A DNA stretch of 64,000 nucleotides from Marasmius tenuissimus (taxonomy: Eukaryota > Basidiomycota > Agaricomycetes > Agaricales > Marasmiaceae). A program made the position numbers and the translations under genes. The notes beneath the pieces were generated by a model, which had not been told where the DNA came from, did not search any database, and was given only the letters and a program-made list of their open reading frames with translations. Numbering within the stretch: the stretch's first letter is position 1; the number at the start of each line of letters is the position of its first letter. The stretch covers positions 1,116,001 to 1,180,000 of the forward strand of contig JAQOTA010000062.1 of assembly GCA_029532415.1 (NCBI GenBank). The letters run 5' to 3'. This document shows, one piece after another, positions 12,762 through 25,108 of the stretch.

Positions 12762-13739
12762 CCATGGGACTGACCTTGTGAATATTCAAGTCTGCACAAG
12801 CCAGGTACCAAAAAAATCTTGGACTCCAGCTAATATTTACACCTCCCCACCTCATGTTCATACCTGAGTCAGACTATCAGGCTAACACAATCACCTATCC
12901 CCCAGTCCCAATTCCACTCTGCATACTGAGAAAGCTGTATCCTCCTCAGCCTAGTAATCCTTTTTCCCACCTGAACTCTTGGTGACTGCTTTGGTGACCG
13001 CTGACTCTATCCCATCATTTCCATAATATCATTTAGAAGCCCGCCAAACACACATCAAGTCAATACTCTGGTCTCAACCTAGAATTATCCCGAGTTCCTG
13101 ACCCAAGGTCCATTGAAATGACTGGAGTTTGACTCATGTTGAGTCCTGTTGGACAGACCCGACTCTCCTGAGAGTGCACTGACTGACTCGTTATAACTTA
13201 GGCTGACTCATATCTGCACTATATAAACAGTAATCAGAAACTTGAAATTCTCCTCTTGCTATTTTGTCTCTAGTATACCTAATCTCTAGGTTTCTACTAT
13301 TCAGAAAGTCTCTTCATGCCTCATATCTTTACCTGTCTTAAGTACCTCAAACTCAAACTCAACCTCTCTACCAAACTACAAACCTCTTTTGCATGATCTC
13401 TGTGTGAATTCTTTGTACATCCAAACAAGCCTTTCCATTTATGTCATGGAACTTGACCAGTTCCTAACAGCTAGGTTTTCAGGTTGCTGGTTTTGTGGTT
13501 TGCTCTTCTATTTCGCGTGTTGATTTCTCCTTTGACTTCCATCCTGTCCTGTCTCACTTCTTCTCTACTCCTGTGGATCCCCTCCTGGTTCAGATTATGT
13601 TCAGGATCTTGTTGTTTTGCCTCTTGCATGTTCATCGTGGTGGTGGTGGTGCTCTTGATCAATGTTGTTTCTGTTGGAGTTTGAAATCCATTTTACCTGT
13701 GTCCACATGCCTTATTCTTCTTAGCACTGGGTTTAGCAC

Positions 13740-14790
13740 TCAAATTTTTTCCAGGTAAGTCTTGCCAGTGTTTTCAGGCAGAGTTTGTTGGTTCTGTCTT
13801 TCAGTAGAATTTAGGTTCTTGGTAGATAGGTACACTTTGTCACCTTCCCTCAATTCAGGCTTGTCTCTTCAATGTTTCTTGGCTTAGTGCGTAATATCCT
13901 GGCCTCGATGATATTGTTGTGAGCATTGTATAGATTTTGCATGGCCTGTACTGTGAATGCACAGACTCCTGGAGGGATCTTGTAATTGTATTTTACTTCC
14001 CAATTTACTACAGAGAGGTACCTATAGTTGAGTGTGAATGGTGAGAATCTTGTGGTTTTGCTAATACCCAAGTTGATGGCAAATTCCATCATGGGGAGTT
14101 TCTCTAACCAATTCCTTTGGTCAGACCTAACTGTCATTCTGAGTATTTGGTTGACATTGCAGTTGGCTCATTCAGTGGCTCCATCCATTTGTGGGTGGAA
14201 GGAAGTCAATAACAATAGGGTAGTTCTTAGTATTTGTTGCAGTTCTCTCCAGAATTTGAAAGTAAATTTGGAGTCTCTGCTCAACACAATGGATTCAGGT
14301 AGCTAATGTAGCTGCAAGATCTCCTTGATGTAGATCCCTGCAAGCTATGAAGTAGTAGTCGTTGTGTGTAGGGGAACCAGATGAATCATAGATGTGAGGC
14401 AACAAATTATGACCCATAACTAGTTCTTGCTGTCTATTTCAGGGAATGGGCCTATGGAGTTTATTCCAATTGATTCCCAGAGCCTAGTTGGTATAGAAGG
14501 AGGGTATAGCTTGTCCATTGGTTGCTGAGTCTCTCCTTTTGCCATATTGCATAAAGTGCACATTCTGCAGAACTGGTCTGCCATTCCATAGATTCTTTGC
14601 TACCAATACCATCTCTGGATGTAGTCAGCAGTTTGTTAAGGTCCACAATGGCTGATTACTTCATGTCCCCATTCAATGATGAGCCCTCATAGTAATTGTT
14701 TTTCTTTGGGTACATCCAGAATGCATGGGACTTGTTCTCTGGCAAGGTTGTGGTACTATATTAGCCCATCTGGTTGCACTTTGAATTGCT
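13740..14790 (-). pseudogene. Ty3/gypsy integrase (decayed)
   Basis: Read on the minus strand in several frames: an HHCC-type zinc-binding remnant with CRMCTLCNMAKGETQQPMDK (about 14,600-14,510), RLWESIGINSIGPFPE from the start of the catalytic core, then WLEKLPMMEFAINLGISKT and FSPFTLNYRYLS (about 14,110-14,020), then the C-terminal KVYLSTKNLN block (about 13,840-13,800). Frameshifts separate each block, so it is a pseudogene. It matches the same broad gypsy family as the RT fragment at 1,728-2,378. The stretch 12,762-13,739 to its left shows no recognisable coding. Confidence 0.75.
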
Positions 14791-14995
14791 CATGTTCTTT
14801 GGGGAACTAAGCTATCTTTGCAAACAGAGGATCATATTTTTGCGATTTCCAAATCTAATGGCTTCTGAAAAAAATAATAATTTTGTTTTGAACACTCCTG
14901 AGTGTTTTCTGTGTGACATCACCTGGTGCATGAGATTTGCCACGTGTTGCGACTCGCCCTCGCTCCTTCTCTTCCTCCACCATCACTCGCTATCA

Positions 14996-15706
14996 TGGTC
15001 AACAGCTGCATTCCGGATGCCGCAAAACGGATTGCTCTCAAACTCGACACACAAGACCCTTCCATCCCTCTTTATCAGGATGAAATCCTTGAAATCTGCG
15101 ACTTCTCTCTCTGCACTCTCCATAGAGCCTGTCAAAGATGGTGCAAGACTGGGAATGTAGCCAGAGCAAAGGCAATTGGAGCTGGAAGGCCTCGTCGGCT
15201 CAGCCCAGGAGATGTTAGGTATCTCCTTAGCCTTCTTCAACACAAACCCACTCAATTCCTCGATGAATATCAGCATCTACTTGAAGAATATCGGTATAAC
15301 TATGTCAGCATATCTGTGATTCATAGGGAGCTAGAAAGAGCCGGAATCAGTGTGAAGAAGGTACAAATCAAAAGATTGCAAGAGAGAGAAGCCCTTGGAA
15401 AATAGCCAGCTTTCTGTATCGCGCAGCTGAATTTCATCCAATGCAGCTTGTTTCAATTGACGAAATGTCCAAGGATGAGCAATCATACAGCCGGTTGTTT
15501 GGAAGAGGAGAGGTTGGGAATAGAGTTGAGTCAACAGAGCCATTCATGCAAGGAAGACGGCTGTCATTGCTTGGGGGACTGGCCTTAGACAAGGGGATGA
15601 TTGCGTCCCGAGTGATTGAAGGGTCTTTTACTCGTGACAAGTTCCTATCGTTCCTCAGAGATGATTTGGTATGTCCATATTATGTCTGATGGTCCATGTT
15701 CTGATA
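14996..15706 (+). pseudogene. Tc1/mariner-type (DDE_3) transposase, 5' part
   Basis: Starting at ATG 14,996, the first frame is a helix-turn-helix DNA-binding region with CDFSLCTLHRACQRWCKTG and GAGRPRRLSPGDVRYLLSLL, then QIKRLQEREALGK. A missing A in an A-run near 15,402 causes a -1 frameshift. The next frame carries FHPMQLVSIDEMSKDEQSY (first catalytic Asp in SIDE) and SLLGGLALDKGMI, then FTRDKFLSFLRDDL. GTATGT at 15,670 looks like an intron donor. The gene is cut at 15,706 by a LINE; its 3' part is at 40,994-41,365 on the other strand (see the inversion finding). Confidence 0.8.
15692..15706 (+). repeat. Left target-site duplication of the split LINE
   Basis: GTCCATGTTCTGATA borders the LINE tail here. 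Its exact reverse complement, TATCAGAACATGGAC, is at 41,351-41,365 and borders the 5' end of a LINE there. Both lie in the presumed intron of the same transposase gene, so they are the two halves of one TSD now in inverted positions. Confidence 0.8.
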
Positions 15707-17085
15707 TTTTTTTATTTTTTTTTTTTGAATCATATTCTTATATACCGGTGTACGAACACAGTCCGGTCGCTAAATACAAATGCAGCATCCCACAAATGCG
15801 TAATAACTAGATCCCCTGCTAGGAAGGAGGTGCGCCTCGATAGGAACCGCCCCTCAGAACGTATCCACAGTGTTTCCCCAACACTATGTGGTAGATAGGG
15901 TTGATAGGGTTGTATCATCATGGGCTCAGACACACTGGTGCCCCCTGCTCCCACGTCCTTCACCCCTGCCGCCTAGGCCCGGCAGCAAGAGCCCGCACAC
16001 CCCTCCGAAGAGTCTACGGGAAGCTAACTCCAGCACATCAGCCCATGTGACTTACCCAACTCCTTCTGCTTCTGCATGGGAGGGGAAAGCAAATGCCCTA
16101 GGGTTTGCCTTCAAATAAGCTATCAGGCCCGGGAGCCGATTAAGCGAGTTTCCACGCTCTAGTTCTGAGCATTGGTAGAGTACGTGTGCCCTGGTACCGG
16201 GTTCCACACCGCACAAGCAGAATAAATCTGCCTGAATATTGAACCGCTGGTAGTACTCTCCAATCGGTGCGTGCCCCAGAATGCACCGCGTCACTCTGGT
16301 GGTCAGTGAAAGCGACCCTGCGGTCAACCTTAACCATGTCCCTCCCTTGAGGTATGATGGCTGTAGAGGACGATCTTTTAGATCTAGTAGCTCATAAAAG
16401 TGCCTGCCTCTATATGATGGATCCTGGAAGCGCGATACCCACGCATCCTGGCCTGCTTTTGTGGCTTCTTGTCGTAATCTATCCAACGATGTTTGGGGCA
16501 CTGCCCCCACCCCTACGGGGGGCAGTCCTCTGACAAATTCATGAGCGACCTGGTGGATGCTCCATTTCGCTTTTGAAGGTACTTGGATGAAGGTCACCTT
16601 GCCGTCATCTCCTCCTGCAAACCAATCAGATAGCACCCTACACACAGCCAGAGAGTGACTCTGTCCTGAGTGTATGGACAGATCAATTGCCCGCTTTGCT
16701 GCAGCAATGCAATCAGTAAACAATAACAAGTGGTTGCTTTCCCAGCATGACATAGCCATGTAGGAAATTGCCACCCGTATAGCATACAGCTCCGCATCTG
16801 GAGCTGTAACAACACCTGAAGCGTACCTGGTCTGGTGAACCAAGTCTCCACTTCTGTATATCATAGCCGCTGAGACGGCCTGATGTCTGGGGTTGTGCGG
16901 CACCGAAGCGCAACCGTATCAGGATCGTCTTCGAGTAACTCGAGTTTCCGATCAAGAAATACTATCCACTCAGCTAGGCTTTCGGACTCGGACTTCTCCT
17001 TGTCCTTGGCTTGCTCAGTGAATGTAATGCGGTCAGGATACCTATCCCGCAATCTGCTGCCAGGGTTTGCATCCTCGTGTGTGGG
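15707..17085 (-). mobile_element. Tad1-like LINE, 3' part (RNase H domain and 3' UTR), split by inversion
   Basis: The poly(T) at 15,707-15,726 is the LINE poly(A) tail on the minus strand, followed by the family 3' UTR. An open frame at 16,052-16,903 encodes the RNase H domain: APDAELYAIRVAISYMAMSC, FTDCIAAAKRAIDLSIHSG, VPSKAKWSIHQVAHEFVRG, then a Cys/His tail with CLCGVEPGTRAHVLYQC. The frame is closed upstream by a change near 16,905. At 17,083-17,085 the sequence switches to a plus-strand 3' UTR. The rest of this LINE is at 41,366-46,097 in plus orientation. Confidence 0.85.
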
Positions 17086-17337
17086 TGAAGGACATGGGAG
17101 CAAGGGGGACTAGTGCGTTGTAGCCCAGGATGATACAACCTTATCTACCACATAGTGTTGTGGAAACACTTTGGACACATTCTGAGGGGCGGTTCCTCAA
17201 TAGGCGCCCCTCCTTTCTAGCGGGGGATCCAGTTATTACACATTTGTGGCATGCTGCATTTGTAGATAGTGACCAGACTGTGTTCGTACACTGGTATATA
17301 ACAATATGATTCAAAAACAAAAAAGAAACAAAAAAAA
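17086..17337 (+). mobile_element. LINE 3' UTR and tail, displaced by the inversion
   Basis: TGAAGGACATGGGAGC begins mid 3' UTR of the same LINE family and runs through GTACACTGGTATATAACAATATGATTC into an interrupted A-rich tail. The upstream part of this UTR is at 46,098 onward on the minus strand. No coding sequence. Confidence 0.85.
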
Positions 17338-19102
17338 ACTCAACTAGGGGGCTCTCAGCCCTATATAAAGGACTCCTACACCGGGCATGTGTAATCGCTA
17401 CATACAGGTTTAGGCTTTGGTTCGTCAAAGGATCTAGGAGCAAAACTGCTCTTAAATCCCTCAACACTATGCAGCGTAAAGCAGCAATATGGGTGACAGG
17501 CGCCTTCTGCACATCACCTACAGGCGGAGTTGAAGCCCTTGCGGGCCTCATCCCAGTTAACATCCACCTCTGTAAACTTGCCACTAGGGCTGATTACAGG
17601 GTAGCCACCTTGTCGAGTACACACCCAACAAGATCTCTGCTTAGGGGAGTGCAAGTCAAAGATACTACCCTGCATTTCAAGTTGCTGACCAGACTGATGG
17701 AAGCAGTCTGGAAGAAGGTCAAGGGCACTGTTATGGAGATTGACAAGATCTTTGCTCCCACACATGAGGATGCAAACCCTGGCAATCGATTGCGTGACAG
17801 GTAACCTGACTGCCTCACATTCACTGAGCAAGCTAAGGACAAGGAGAAGTCTGAGTCTGAAAGCCTAGCTGAGTGGATAACATTTCTTGACCAGAAACTC
17901 AAGATACTCGAAGATGATCCCAAAGCTACTGATGCTTCAGTGCCACAAAACCCCAGACATCAGGCCATCTCAGCGGCCATGAGAAACAGAAGTGGAGACT
18001 TGGTTCACCAGACCAGGTACACTTCAGGTGTTGTTACGGCTCCAGATGCGGAGCTATATGCTTATATGGGTGGCAATTTCCTACATGGCTATGTCATGTG
18101 GGGAAAGTAACCACTTTGTGTTGTTTACTGATTGCATTGCTGCAGCAAAGCGGGCAATTGATCTGTCCATACACTCAGGATAGAGTCACTCTCTGGCTGT
18201 GTGCAGGGCACTATCTGATTGGTATGCAGGAGGAACTGCAAGGTCACCTTCATCCAAGTACCCTCGGAAATGGAGTATACACCAGCTTGCTCACGAATTT
18301 GTCAGAGGACTACCCCCCATTGGTGTGGGGGCAGTTCCCCAAACATCGCTGGATAGGCTTTGACAAGAAGCCACAAGAGCAGGCCAGGACACGTGGGTAT
18401 CGCGCTTCCAAGACCCATCATATAGAGGCAGGCACTTCTATGAGCTACAGGATCTCAAAGATTGCCCCTTGCAACCATCTTACCTCAAGGGAGGAACATG
18501 GTTACAGCTGGCCTCAGGGTCGCTTTCATTGACAACCAGAATGACTCGGTGTATTCTGGGACATGCACCAATTGGAGAGTACTACCAGCGGTTTAACATT
18601 CAGGCAGATTTATCTTGCCCGTGTGGCGTGGAACCTGGGACGAGGGTGCACGTACTTTACCGATGCTCAGAATTAGAGTGTGGAAACTCGCTTAACCAGC
18701 TTCCAGGCCTGATAGTGTATCTGAAGGCAAACCCCAGGGTGTTTGCCTTCCCCTCCCAAGCTGAAGCAGAAGGAGTCGGGTAAGTCATCTGGGCTGACGC
18801 ACTGGAGTTAGCTCCCTGTAGACTCTCTGGAGGGGTGTGTGGGCCCTTGCTGGCAAGCCTAGGGGGTGGGGGTGAAGGACATGGAAGCAGGGGGCACTAG
18901 TGGGTCACAGCCCAGGATGATACAACCCTATCTATCACATGGTGGGGAAACACTGTGGACATGTCCTGAGGCGCAGTTCCTAGAGAGGCGCTCCTCCTTT
19001 CTAGTGGGGGATCTAGTTATTACGCATTTGTGGCATGCTGCATTTGTAGACAGCAACCGGACTGTTTCCGTACACTGGTATATAAGAACTTGATTCAAAA
19101 AA
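17338..19102 (+). pseudogene. 5'-truncated LINE, end of RT and RNase H (decayed)
   Basis: Starts in the RT C-terminal region (STRGLSAL equivalent), then AIWVTGAFCTSPTGGVEALAGL, a broken connection region, RNase H pieces in three frames, and the Cys/His tail frame 18,469-18,783. It has a TGA at 18,361-18,363 where a sister copy has CGA. The 3' UTR ends ACTTGATTCAAAAAA. No TSD visible: the left edge directly follows the tail of the previous unit. Confidence 0.85.
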
Positions 19103-19402
19103 TAGGGGGAGCGCAGAAAATCTGCCTCTATGCTCTCCATGCATTCATACCAGCCATGATCGCAGCTGGTTCTTGTGCAATCCTTCCATGCGTCCCCATA
19201 TGTCAATGCCAGCTAGGAAGTAGAAATGAATGAAATTATTACATGGTACAAAACTAAGCTACACATGTAGCAAATACCACTACACCAGACTACACCTTGT
19301 TGGATCTGCAATTCTGCCTACAAGACCACAGCCATCTTCTATCTTTGTGCTCATGCTGGTAGGTCCTAATCATTGGAATCAAATACATTCACTTGACCAA
19401 TC
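19103..19402. other. Non-LINE spacer, target of the next LINE
   Basis: No gene seen. TTCACTTGACCAATC at 19,388-19,402 is repeated at 20,189-20,203 as the TSD of the LINE between them. Confidence 0.5.
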
Positions 19403-20188
19403 TTTTTTTTTTTTTTTTTTGAATCATATTCTTATATACCGGTGTACGGACACAGTCTGGTCACTATCTACAAATGCAGCGTGCTACACATGTGTAATAA
19501 CTAGATACCCCCCCACCACCTAGGCTCGGCAGCAAGGGCCCGCACACCCCTCCGTAGAGTCTACGGGGAGCTAACACATCAGCCCAGGTGACTTACCCAA
19601 TTCCTTCTGCTTCTGCTTGGGAGGGGAAGGCAAACGCCTGAGGGTTTGCCTTCAAATAAGCTATCAGGCCCAGAAGCCAATTAAGCGAGTTTCCACACTC
19701 GAGTTCTGAGCATCAGTGAAGTATGTGTGCCCTCGTCCCAAGGTCCACGCCGCACAGGCAGGATAAGTCTGCCTGAATATTAAACTGCTGGTAGTACTCT
19801 CCAATCGGTGCGTGCCCCAGAATGCACCGAGTCATTCTGGTGGTCAATGAAAGCAACCCTGCGGCCAACTTTAACCATGTTCCTCCCTTGAGGTACGATG
19901 GCTGTAGAGGACAATCTTTTAGATCTTGTAACTCGTAAAAGTGCCTGCCTCTATATGATGGGTCCTGGAAGTGCGATACCCACGCATCCTGGCCTGCCTT
20001 TGTGGCTTCTTGTCGAAGCTTATCCAATGATGTTTGGGGTACTGCCCCCGCACCTATGGGGGGCAGTCCTCTGACAAATTCATCAGCAAGCTGGTGAATG
20101 CTCCAATTCGCTTTTGAAGGTACTTGGATGAAGGTCACCTTGTGGTCATCTCCTCCTGCAAACCAATCAGATAGCGCCCTGCACACAG
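19403..20188 (-). mobile_element. 5'-truncated LINE with 15-bp TSD
   Basis: Minus-strand insertion with poly(T) at 19,403-19,420, the family 3' UTR (shortened by a deletion near 19,507), and the RNase H C-terminal half (frame 20,186-19,713 with SDWFAGGDDHKVTFIQVPSK, DEFVRGLPP, CLCGVDLGTRAHILH). It is 5' truncated inside RNase H. Perfect 15-bp direct repeats, TTCACTTGACCAATC, flank it at 19,388 and 20,189, proving target-primed insertion of an already truncated copy. Confidence 0.95.
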
Positions 20189-20203
20189 TTCACTTGACCA
20201 ATC

Positions 20204-20913
20204 AAGGTGGAACACACTTACCATCTTGGCAATGCAATTTGACAATGCAAATGCAGCTGAGTTGATAACCTTGGGGCTGATTGAGCATAGAAACCGTTGA
20301 CACCTGATGTGTCGTCAGTGAATCAGCAGCCTCAAAGAAAAAAGTGTGAAGAATAATTGCACACCATTTCATACTTGTGAATTCTCTGTGGTTCGAGTCA
20401 TCCCTTCAGCCAATATTAACATATGTTGAAACACTGACACCCTGAAGAATTACTTTGGATTCATATCAGCAAAGTCAACAGATGGATATCCAAGTGGACA
20501 TTGAGACACGTACTTTGGGCATATGTAGAAGAGAGTAAACATTAAGCTTGATGGTTCGATCAGCGACAGATTGATGGGTCTGTGGTGTCCTGACAAGCCA
20601 CTCAGAATTTCCCAAGAAACTGTACAGTTTCTCACAGGACCCCATAAGTGACACAAAAAGTTTGTTTTTTATACAAGTGCAAAGTCCGCTTTGTACTTCA
20701 TTCATAAGTAAAATACCATGTATGATGTGTTGTATCCTAGATCAAGATATTACTAAAGCATTGATAAGGCTCTGAGGGTTCATACCTCCATACCTTCTAT
20801 ACTCCCTCAGAGGTATGGACATTTTTTGCAGAAATCGGTATGGGCCGCATGGAGGACGTAAATTATCCATACCTCCATGCGCTCCATGCCTCTCATATAT
20901 TTCCCATTTCACT
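20204..20913. other. Spacer without a recognised gene
   Basis: No family recognised. At 20,778-20,890 the words CATACCTCCAT and GGTATGGA recur in both orientations, possibly the end of a small decayed element. Confidence 0.3.
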
Positions 20914-22690
20914 GATGTACAAGGCGCCAACCATAGCATAGTATCAGTCAGGATATCATGTGAGAATGAGCCTGAATCAGGGAAAGGAAGGAGAACAATC
21001 CCCCCGTTCCTATCAAAAAACAAAATATCCATAGACTACCTAATGAAGGAGGGGAAGGACACCCTAAAACAAACTAAACTAATAACAGAATGCACAATCG
21101 AGAACAATGCACAAACCAAATGGTATGACCTAAAGATCAAGGTGAATGAGAAAGCTGCAAAGCAAGAAAAGGTGGAAACCTCTAAAACACAAAGGGAAAT
21201 TCAGACCCTCACCGCGAGACTAACAGCAAAACCGAACAACATAAACACCCAGAGGACCAAAAGATACAAGAGTCGAAAGAAATCATAACAAGAATTGCGG
21301 ACCTAGAGAAGCAAATTCACAATAACACCCAGAAAAGTAATGACAATGATAGAACAGGAAACCCTCACAAAATACTGGGTGAACACAAGTAAAGAGAAGT
21401 CATATATGCACTCCAAAAACCACTAACAACCAGACAAAACAAAACAGAAGCACACACAAAGCAAGTGAACACATGAAACCCAAACCCAAGGCATGGCAAC
21501 CCAGGGGACAGAACAGAATTAAACTGATAACCAACCAAGTGAACCCCCCCCACCCTGAACCACAACCTAGACAACCAGGAGAACCCAGAATACCTGACAG
21601 ACCACTTCTCTCAACAAATTCTCAAGAAATGGCAGAAATCGCACAGGACTACAATCAAGCACTACAAGACGCAGGAATAGACAATGATGAACCACATGAA
21701 GAACGAGACAGAAAAGTCCAGAACATACTATCCGATCTGGAAGCAGCCCTTTCCAAAGACTCAACAGACAGAAAGAACAACACTCAGAAACAAAACTTCA
21801 CGGGAAACAGTCAGTCTAACAATGAATGGAACAGCCACAGGAATTGATGGATGGACATACAAATTTGCAAAAGAAATAGACAAAAGAGGCAAACGGCAAT
21901 GAGGAAGCCTTCAACATCATTGAGATGCTCACTGAGGTCTACATGAGAACCAAGCAGGTTTTGTGCCGGGGCGACAGATCACAGACCAGACACAGCTGAT
22001 ATGGATGGTAATGTACCACATGGAAGCAACTGAAACAAACAGATACATTGTAGCACTAGACCAAGAAAAAGCATACAACAAGATAGCCCATGACTACCTC
22101 TGGGAAACAATGAAGAAACTAAGTTCATCAACACAATCAAAACACTCTACGCCAACGCGCAGGGATGAGAGTAATGGTCAATGGTTTCCTGAGCAAACCC
22201 TACAAGGTGAAATGAGGAGTCCAACAAGGCGACCCGATATCATGCCTACTTTTTGACTTTGTAATAGAACCACTAGCAGAAATGATAAGGAAATCAAGCC
22301 TAGCAGGACACAATGTACCAGAGAAACACGAGAAGCTCATAGTCAACATGTTTGCTGACAACACAACAATCTTCATGAGAAACACAGATAAGCTTGAAGA
22401 CCTAAGGGAGATAACGAAAAAATGGTGTCAAGCATCCAGAGCAAAGTTCAACAGAGAGAAAACAGAAATAATACCAATTGGATCCAGACTGCACAGAGAA
22501 GAAATGATCGCAACCTAGAAACCATCCCCAGACAATGACAAGATTCCCTGCGACACATGAATAGCAGTAGAAGGAGAAGTGGTATGCATACTGGGCGCAT
22601 GGTACGGCAACAACATTGACCAAGAGGGGGTATGGAGCAGGAACATCGACAAAGTAAATGCCGCACTAAAGAGATGGAATAAGTTGAATG
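20914..22690 (+). pseudogene. L1/Tx1-like LINE: endonuclease end and RT (dead)
   Basis: Begins in the APE-type endonuclease C-terminus (GANHSIVSVRIS, then GKGRRTIPPFLS), continues through a Lys-rich helical linker with KKIQTL-like text (REIQTLTARLT), MAEIAQDYNQALQDAGI, NGTATGIDGWTYKFAKEID, then after a deletion GFVPGRQITDQTQLIWMVMY, DQEKAYNKIAHDYLWETMKK, and FADNTTIFMRNTDKLEDL with KFNREKTEIIPIGS. Frames shift several times. Catalytic changes: FADD is FADN and the endonuclease SDH-type motif is ANH. This family is distinct from the Tad1-like LINE; 5' and 3' ends were not located. Confidence 0.85.
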
Positions 22691-23040
22691 CAGCAATGTG
22701 ATGAGCCACAAGAGCTCCAGCTGGTGTTGACCAGAACTTTTCTGGAGCACACAATAGAGTATTTCTTCATCCACAGGAAGCATGCATATGATCAATCAAT
22801 CCTTCCCAAACACAGTCAGTTCGGGAGTCATTTGGGTATCATTTTCTTCTCCAAGGATATGGACTTCCAACAGTATTGTCAAGACTTTTTACCTATGGCA
22901 TCACCCATCACTAAGCCCATTTGGAGACACGGATGCACTCACTCAGCCCCTGGACTGACCCCATTTGCAAGGGCACTCAGGGTAACCACACTCTCAAGAT
23001 GACTTGTAGGTGGTGTTCAAACATTCACTCTTTTGTTCAA
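22691..23040. other. Spacer, no recognised gene
   Basis: One plus-strand frame of about 100 codons without family signature. Nothing else supported. Confidence 0.3.
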
Positions 23041-23054
23041 CCATCTGGGTATCA

Positions 23055-23221
23055 AAACACTGTGGACACGTTCTGAGGCGCGGTTCCTAGAGAGGTGCAC
23101 CTCCTTTCTAGCGGGGGATTTAGGTATCATGCATTTGTGGCATGCTGCACTTGTAGATAGCGACTGGACCGTGTTCGTACACCAGTATATAAGGATATGA
23201 TCAAAAAAGAAGAAAAAAAAA
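23055..23221 (+). mobile_element. Very short 5'-truncated LINE (3' UTR only)
   Basis: Only the last part of the LINE 3' UTR is present (ACACTGTGGACACGTTCTGAG to GTATATAAGGATATGATC) plus an A-rich tail. CCATCTGGGTATCA at 23,041-23,054 and CCATTTGGGTATCA at 23,222-23,235 are the TSD with one C/T difference, so the insertion itself was only about 165 bp. Confidence 0.9.
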
Positions 23222-23235
23222 CCATTTGGGTATCA

Positions 23236-25108
23236 CATCCAGGTATTGGAAGATCACTTGTGGCAGTGATAACTCTCTGTACAACAAAAGCACTACCAGA
23301 GATTGGTTGGAAGTTGACTTGGTTTGATCTGGATACACAGTACAGATGCTAGATACAATTATGAATATATTTCTTTTGCCTGTCCATCCTCATTGACTGG
23401 AGAGAACAGACTCACAAAGCGAGGTTCACAAATCATGGTAATCATGCACTTGAAGAGGTCTAAAAGTAGGTCAGCAAACTCATGTGTGGCACACTTTGAG
23501 AAGTTCCTGTACCAACATTATCACCCATGTTGACCACCTGGTTGGCGATGATGGAGTCTATCTGTGCTTCTCCATGGCATTGATATACTTTCAATATACT
23601 TTGTTGTGATGGGAATGAGCTACATATGGGGTGTCTGAGTAATGTATATGAGGTAGATAGAGTTCCTGTATGCACATTGAAATTGTTGATCATGATCTTG
23701 TTGTTGGCATTCCGAATGGTCACCTTGTGTTTGTCAATCTGTGTCCTTGTGTTGAGTTAAACTGAATGAGAGAGAGGGACTTATATCCAGCACTTTGCCA
23801 GTGAGAGATACACATTGCCCCATGAAGTTGGGGGAAGTTCGCCACTGAGGATACGTGTATATGGCATTGTAGTGGCTGTGTATGGACAATGAGACAGAAC
23901 AGAGGGTCTCTGGAGTTGGGAAGGATGGGGTTTTTTTTTGAAACATTGTGGGTATAGATATGCAAGTCTATACTAGGTGCTCAAAATCTAGAAATTCTAC
24001 TTTGACTGTCCTGGAACCTCTAATGGTATTGAGCACTTCCATACTCTTCTTCCGCTGAGCTAAATAGGCACTCACAGCCTTCTTCACTCTCATACATGTC
24101 TTGTCCAACAAAGCTTGTGTGGCAGTCTTGCTCGATTGTAATTTCACAAATTGATCCTCTACCTTCTGCTTCTTCCCAGTGGCTTTCTGCAGGCGCATGT
24201 TCTGATGTCATATAGATTGGTCTGGCAAGTCTAGCTGACAATTCCAGCTTGAGGCTGAGCCATGGCAATGTGACTCTTCAGTAATGGCATGAGAATAGAG
24301 AGAAAGAGATGTACAGGCTCTTGTGAGGAGCCTGAGGCTCCTCAATTCCCAACGACAGGTGGTGTTGACATGATTTCATGATTGTATTCCCTCTTGAGTT
24401 GCTATCTGGGGTTGAGGTGAGTGATGGTTGATAGTAATCAGGCCAAGGAGCAGTATAGCAGTCCATACCTCATATGTTTGAAGTTGCCTCATGTCAAAGT
24501 CTCTGGCTTTCAGGATCCTGCCAACCAGTGTACAGAACAAGCCCTCTTGGAGCAAGTTCTGATGCATTGACTCAACAATGTTGATCGTTGCCAAATTTCA
24601 AGAGGGATTCTGCCTCACTCCCAACAGATTGCAGGGAATACATATCTGTAGTGCACCTCATCTGCTGGCTAATCTGGTGAGGAAAAGTTCAGTTGGTTGT
24701 GGAGTATTTGTTTGGACTATCAGAAGACCATACCTCTGGAGGCCTTGTGACCATCTCCTGCAATGGTATTGAGAGCTCTGTCCCAGTCATAATGCTGAAC
24801 ACACATGAGAAATCACATTGAAGTTTGGGTTGATGCTGGGGTGTGGGTCTGCATGATGTTGTGATGAAACGTAGAGCACAGCAAAGATGCTTGTAGGGTC
24901 CAAGCTCAGTGAGAATCCATTGAGGTTTGTACAAACTGTATTGCTCAGGGGGTGAAACATTTTGGAGAAACAGCCCAGTTCCTAGACCAAGTGGATAATC
25001 AGTATGGATCTTCCAATGGGAACGGAACACAGTGAGAGAGAGACCTGCCTTTGGCTTGACCACTGTGCTGACCATGTTACATCCAAGCTGAAGAGACAGA
25101 AGCTGACG
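23236..25108. other. Spacer with unidentified minus-strand frames
   Basis: Minus-strand frames at 24,198-23,968 (Lys/Gln-rich, probably helical) and 25,075-24,689 (about 128 codons) have no signature I recognise. They may be remnants of one old element or host gene. No RNA gene seen. Confidence 0.3.

Noticed and set aside
20778..20890. CATACCTCCAT / GGTATGGA words as an inverted-repeat element
   Set aside because: Short and irregular; no boundaries or TSD. Not enough to call an element.
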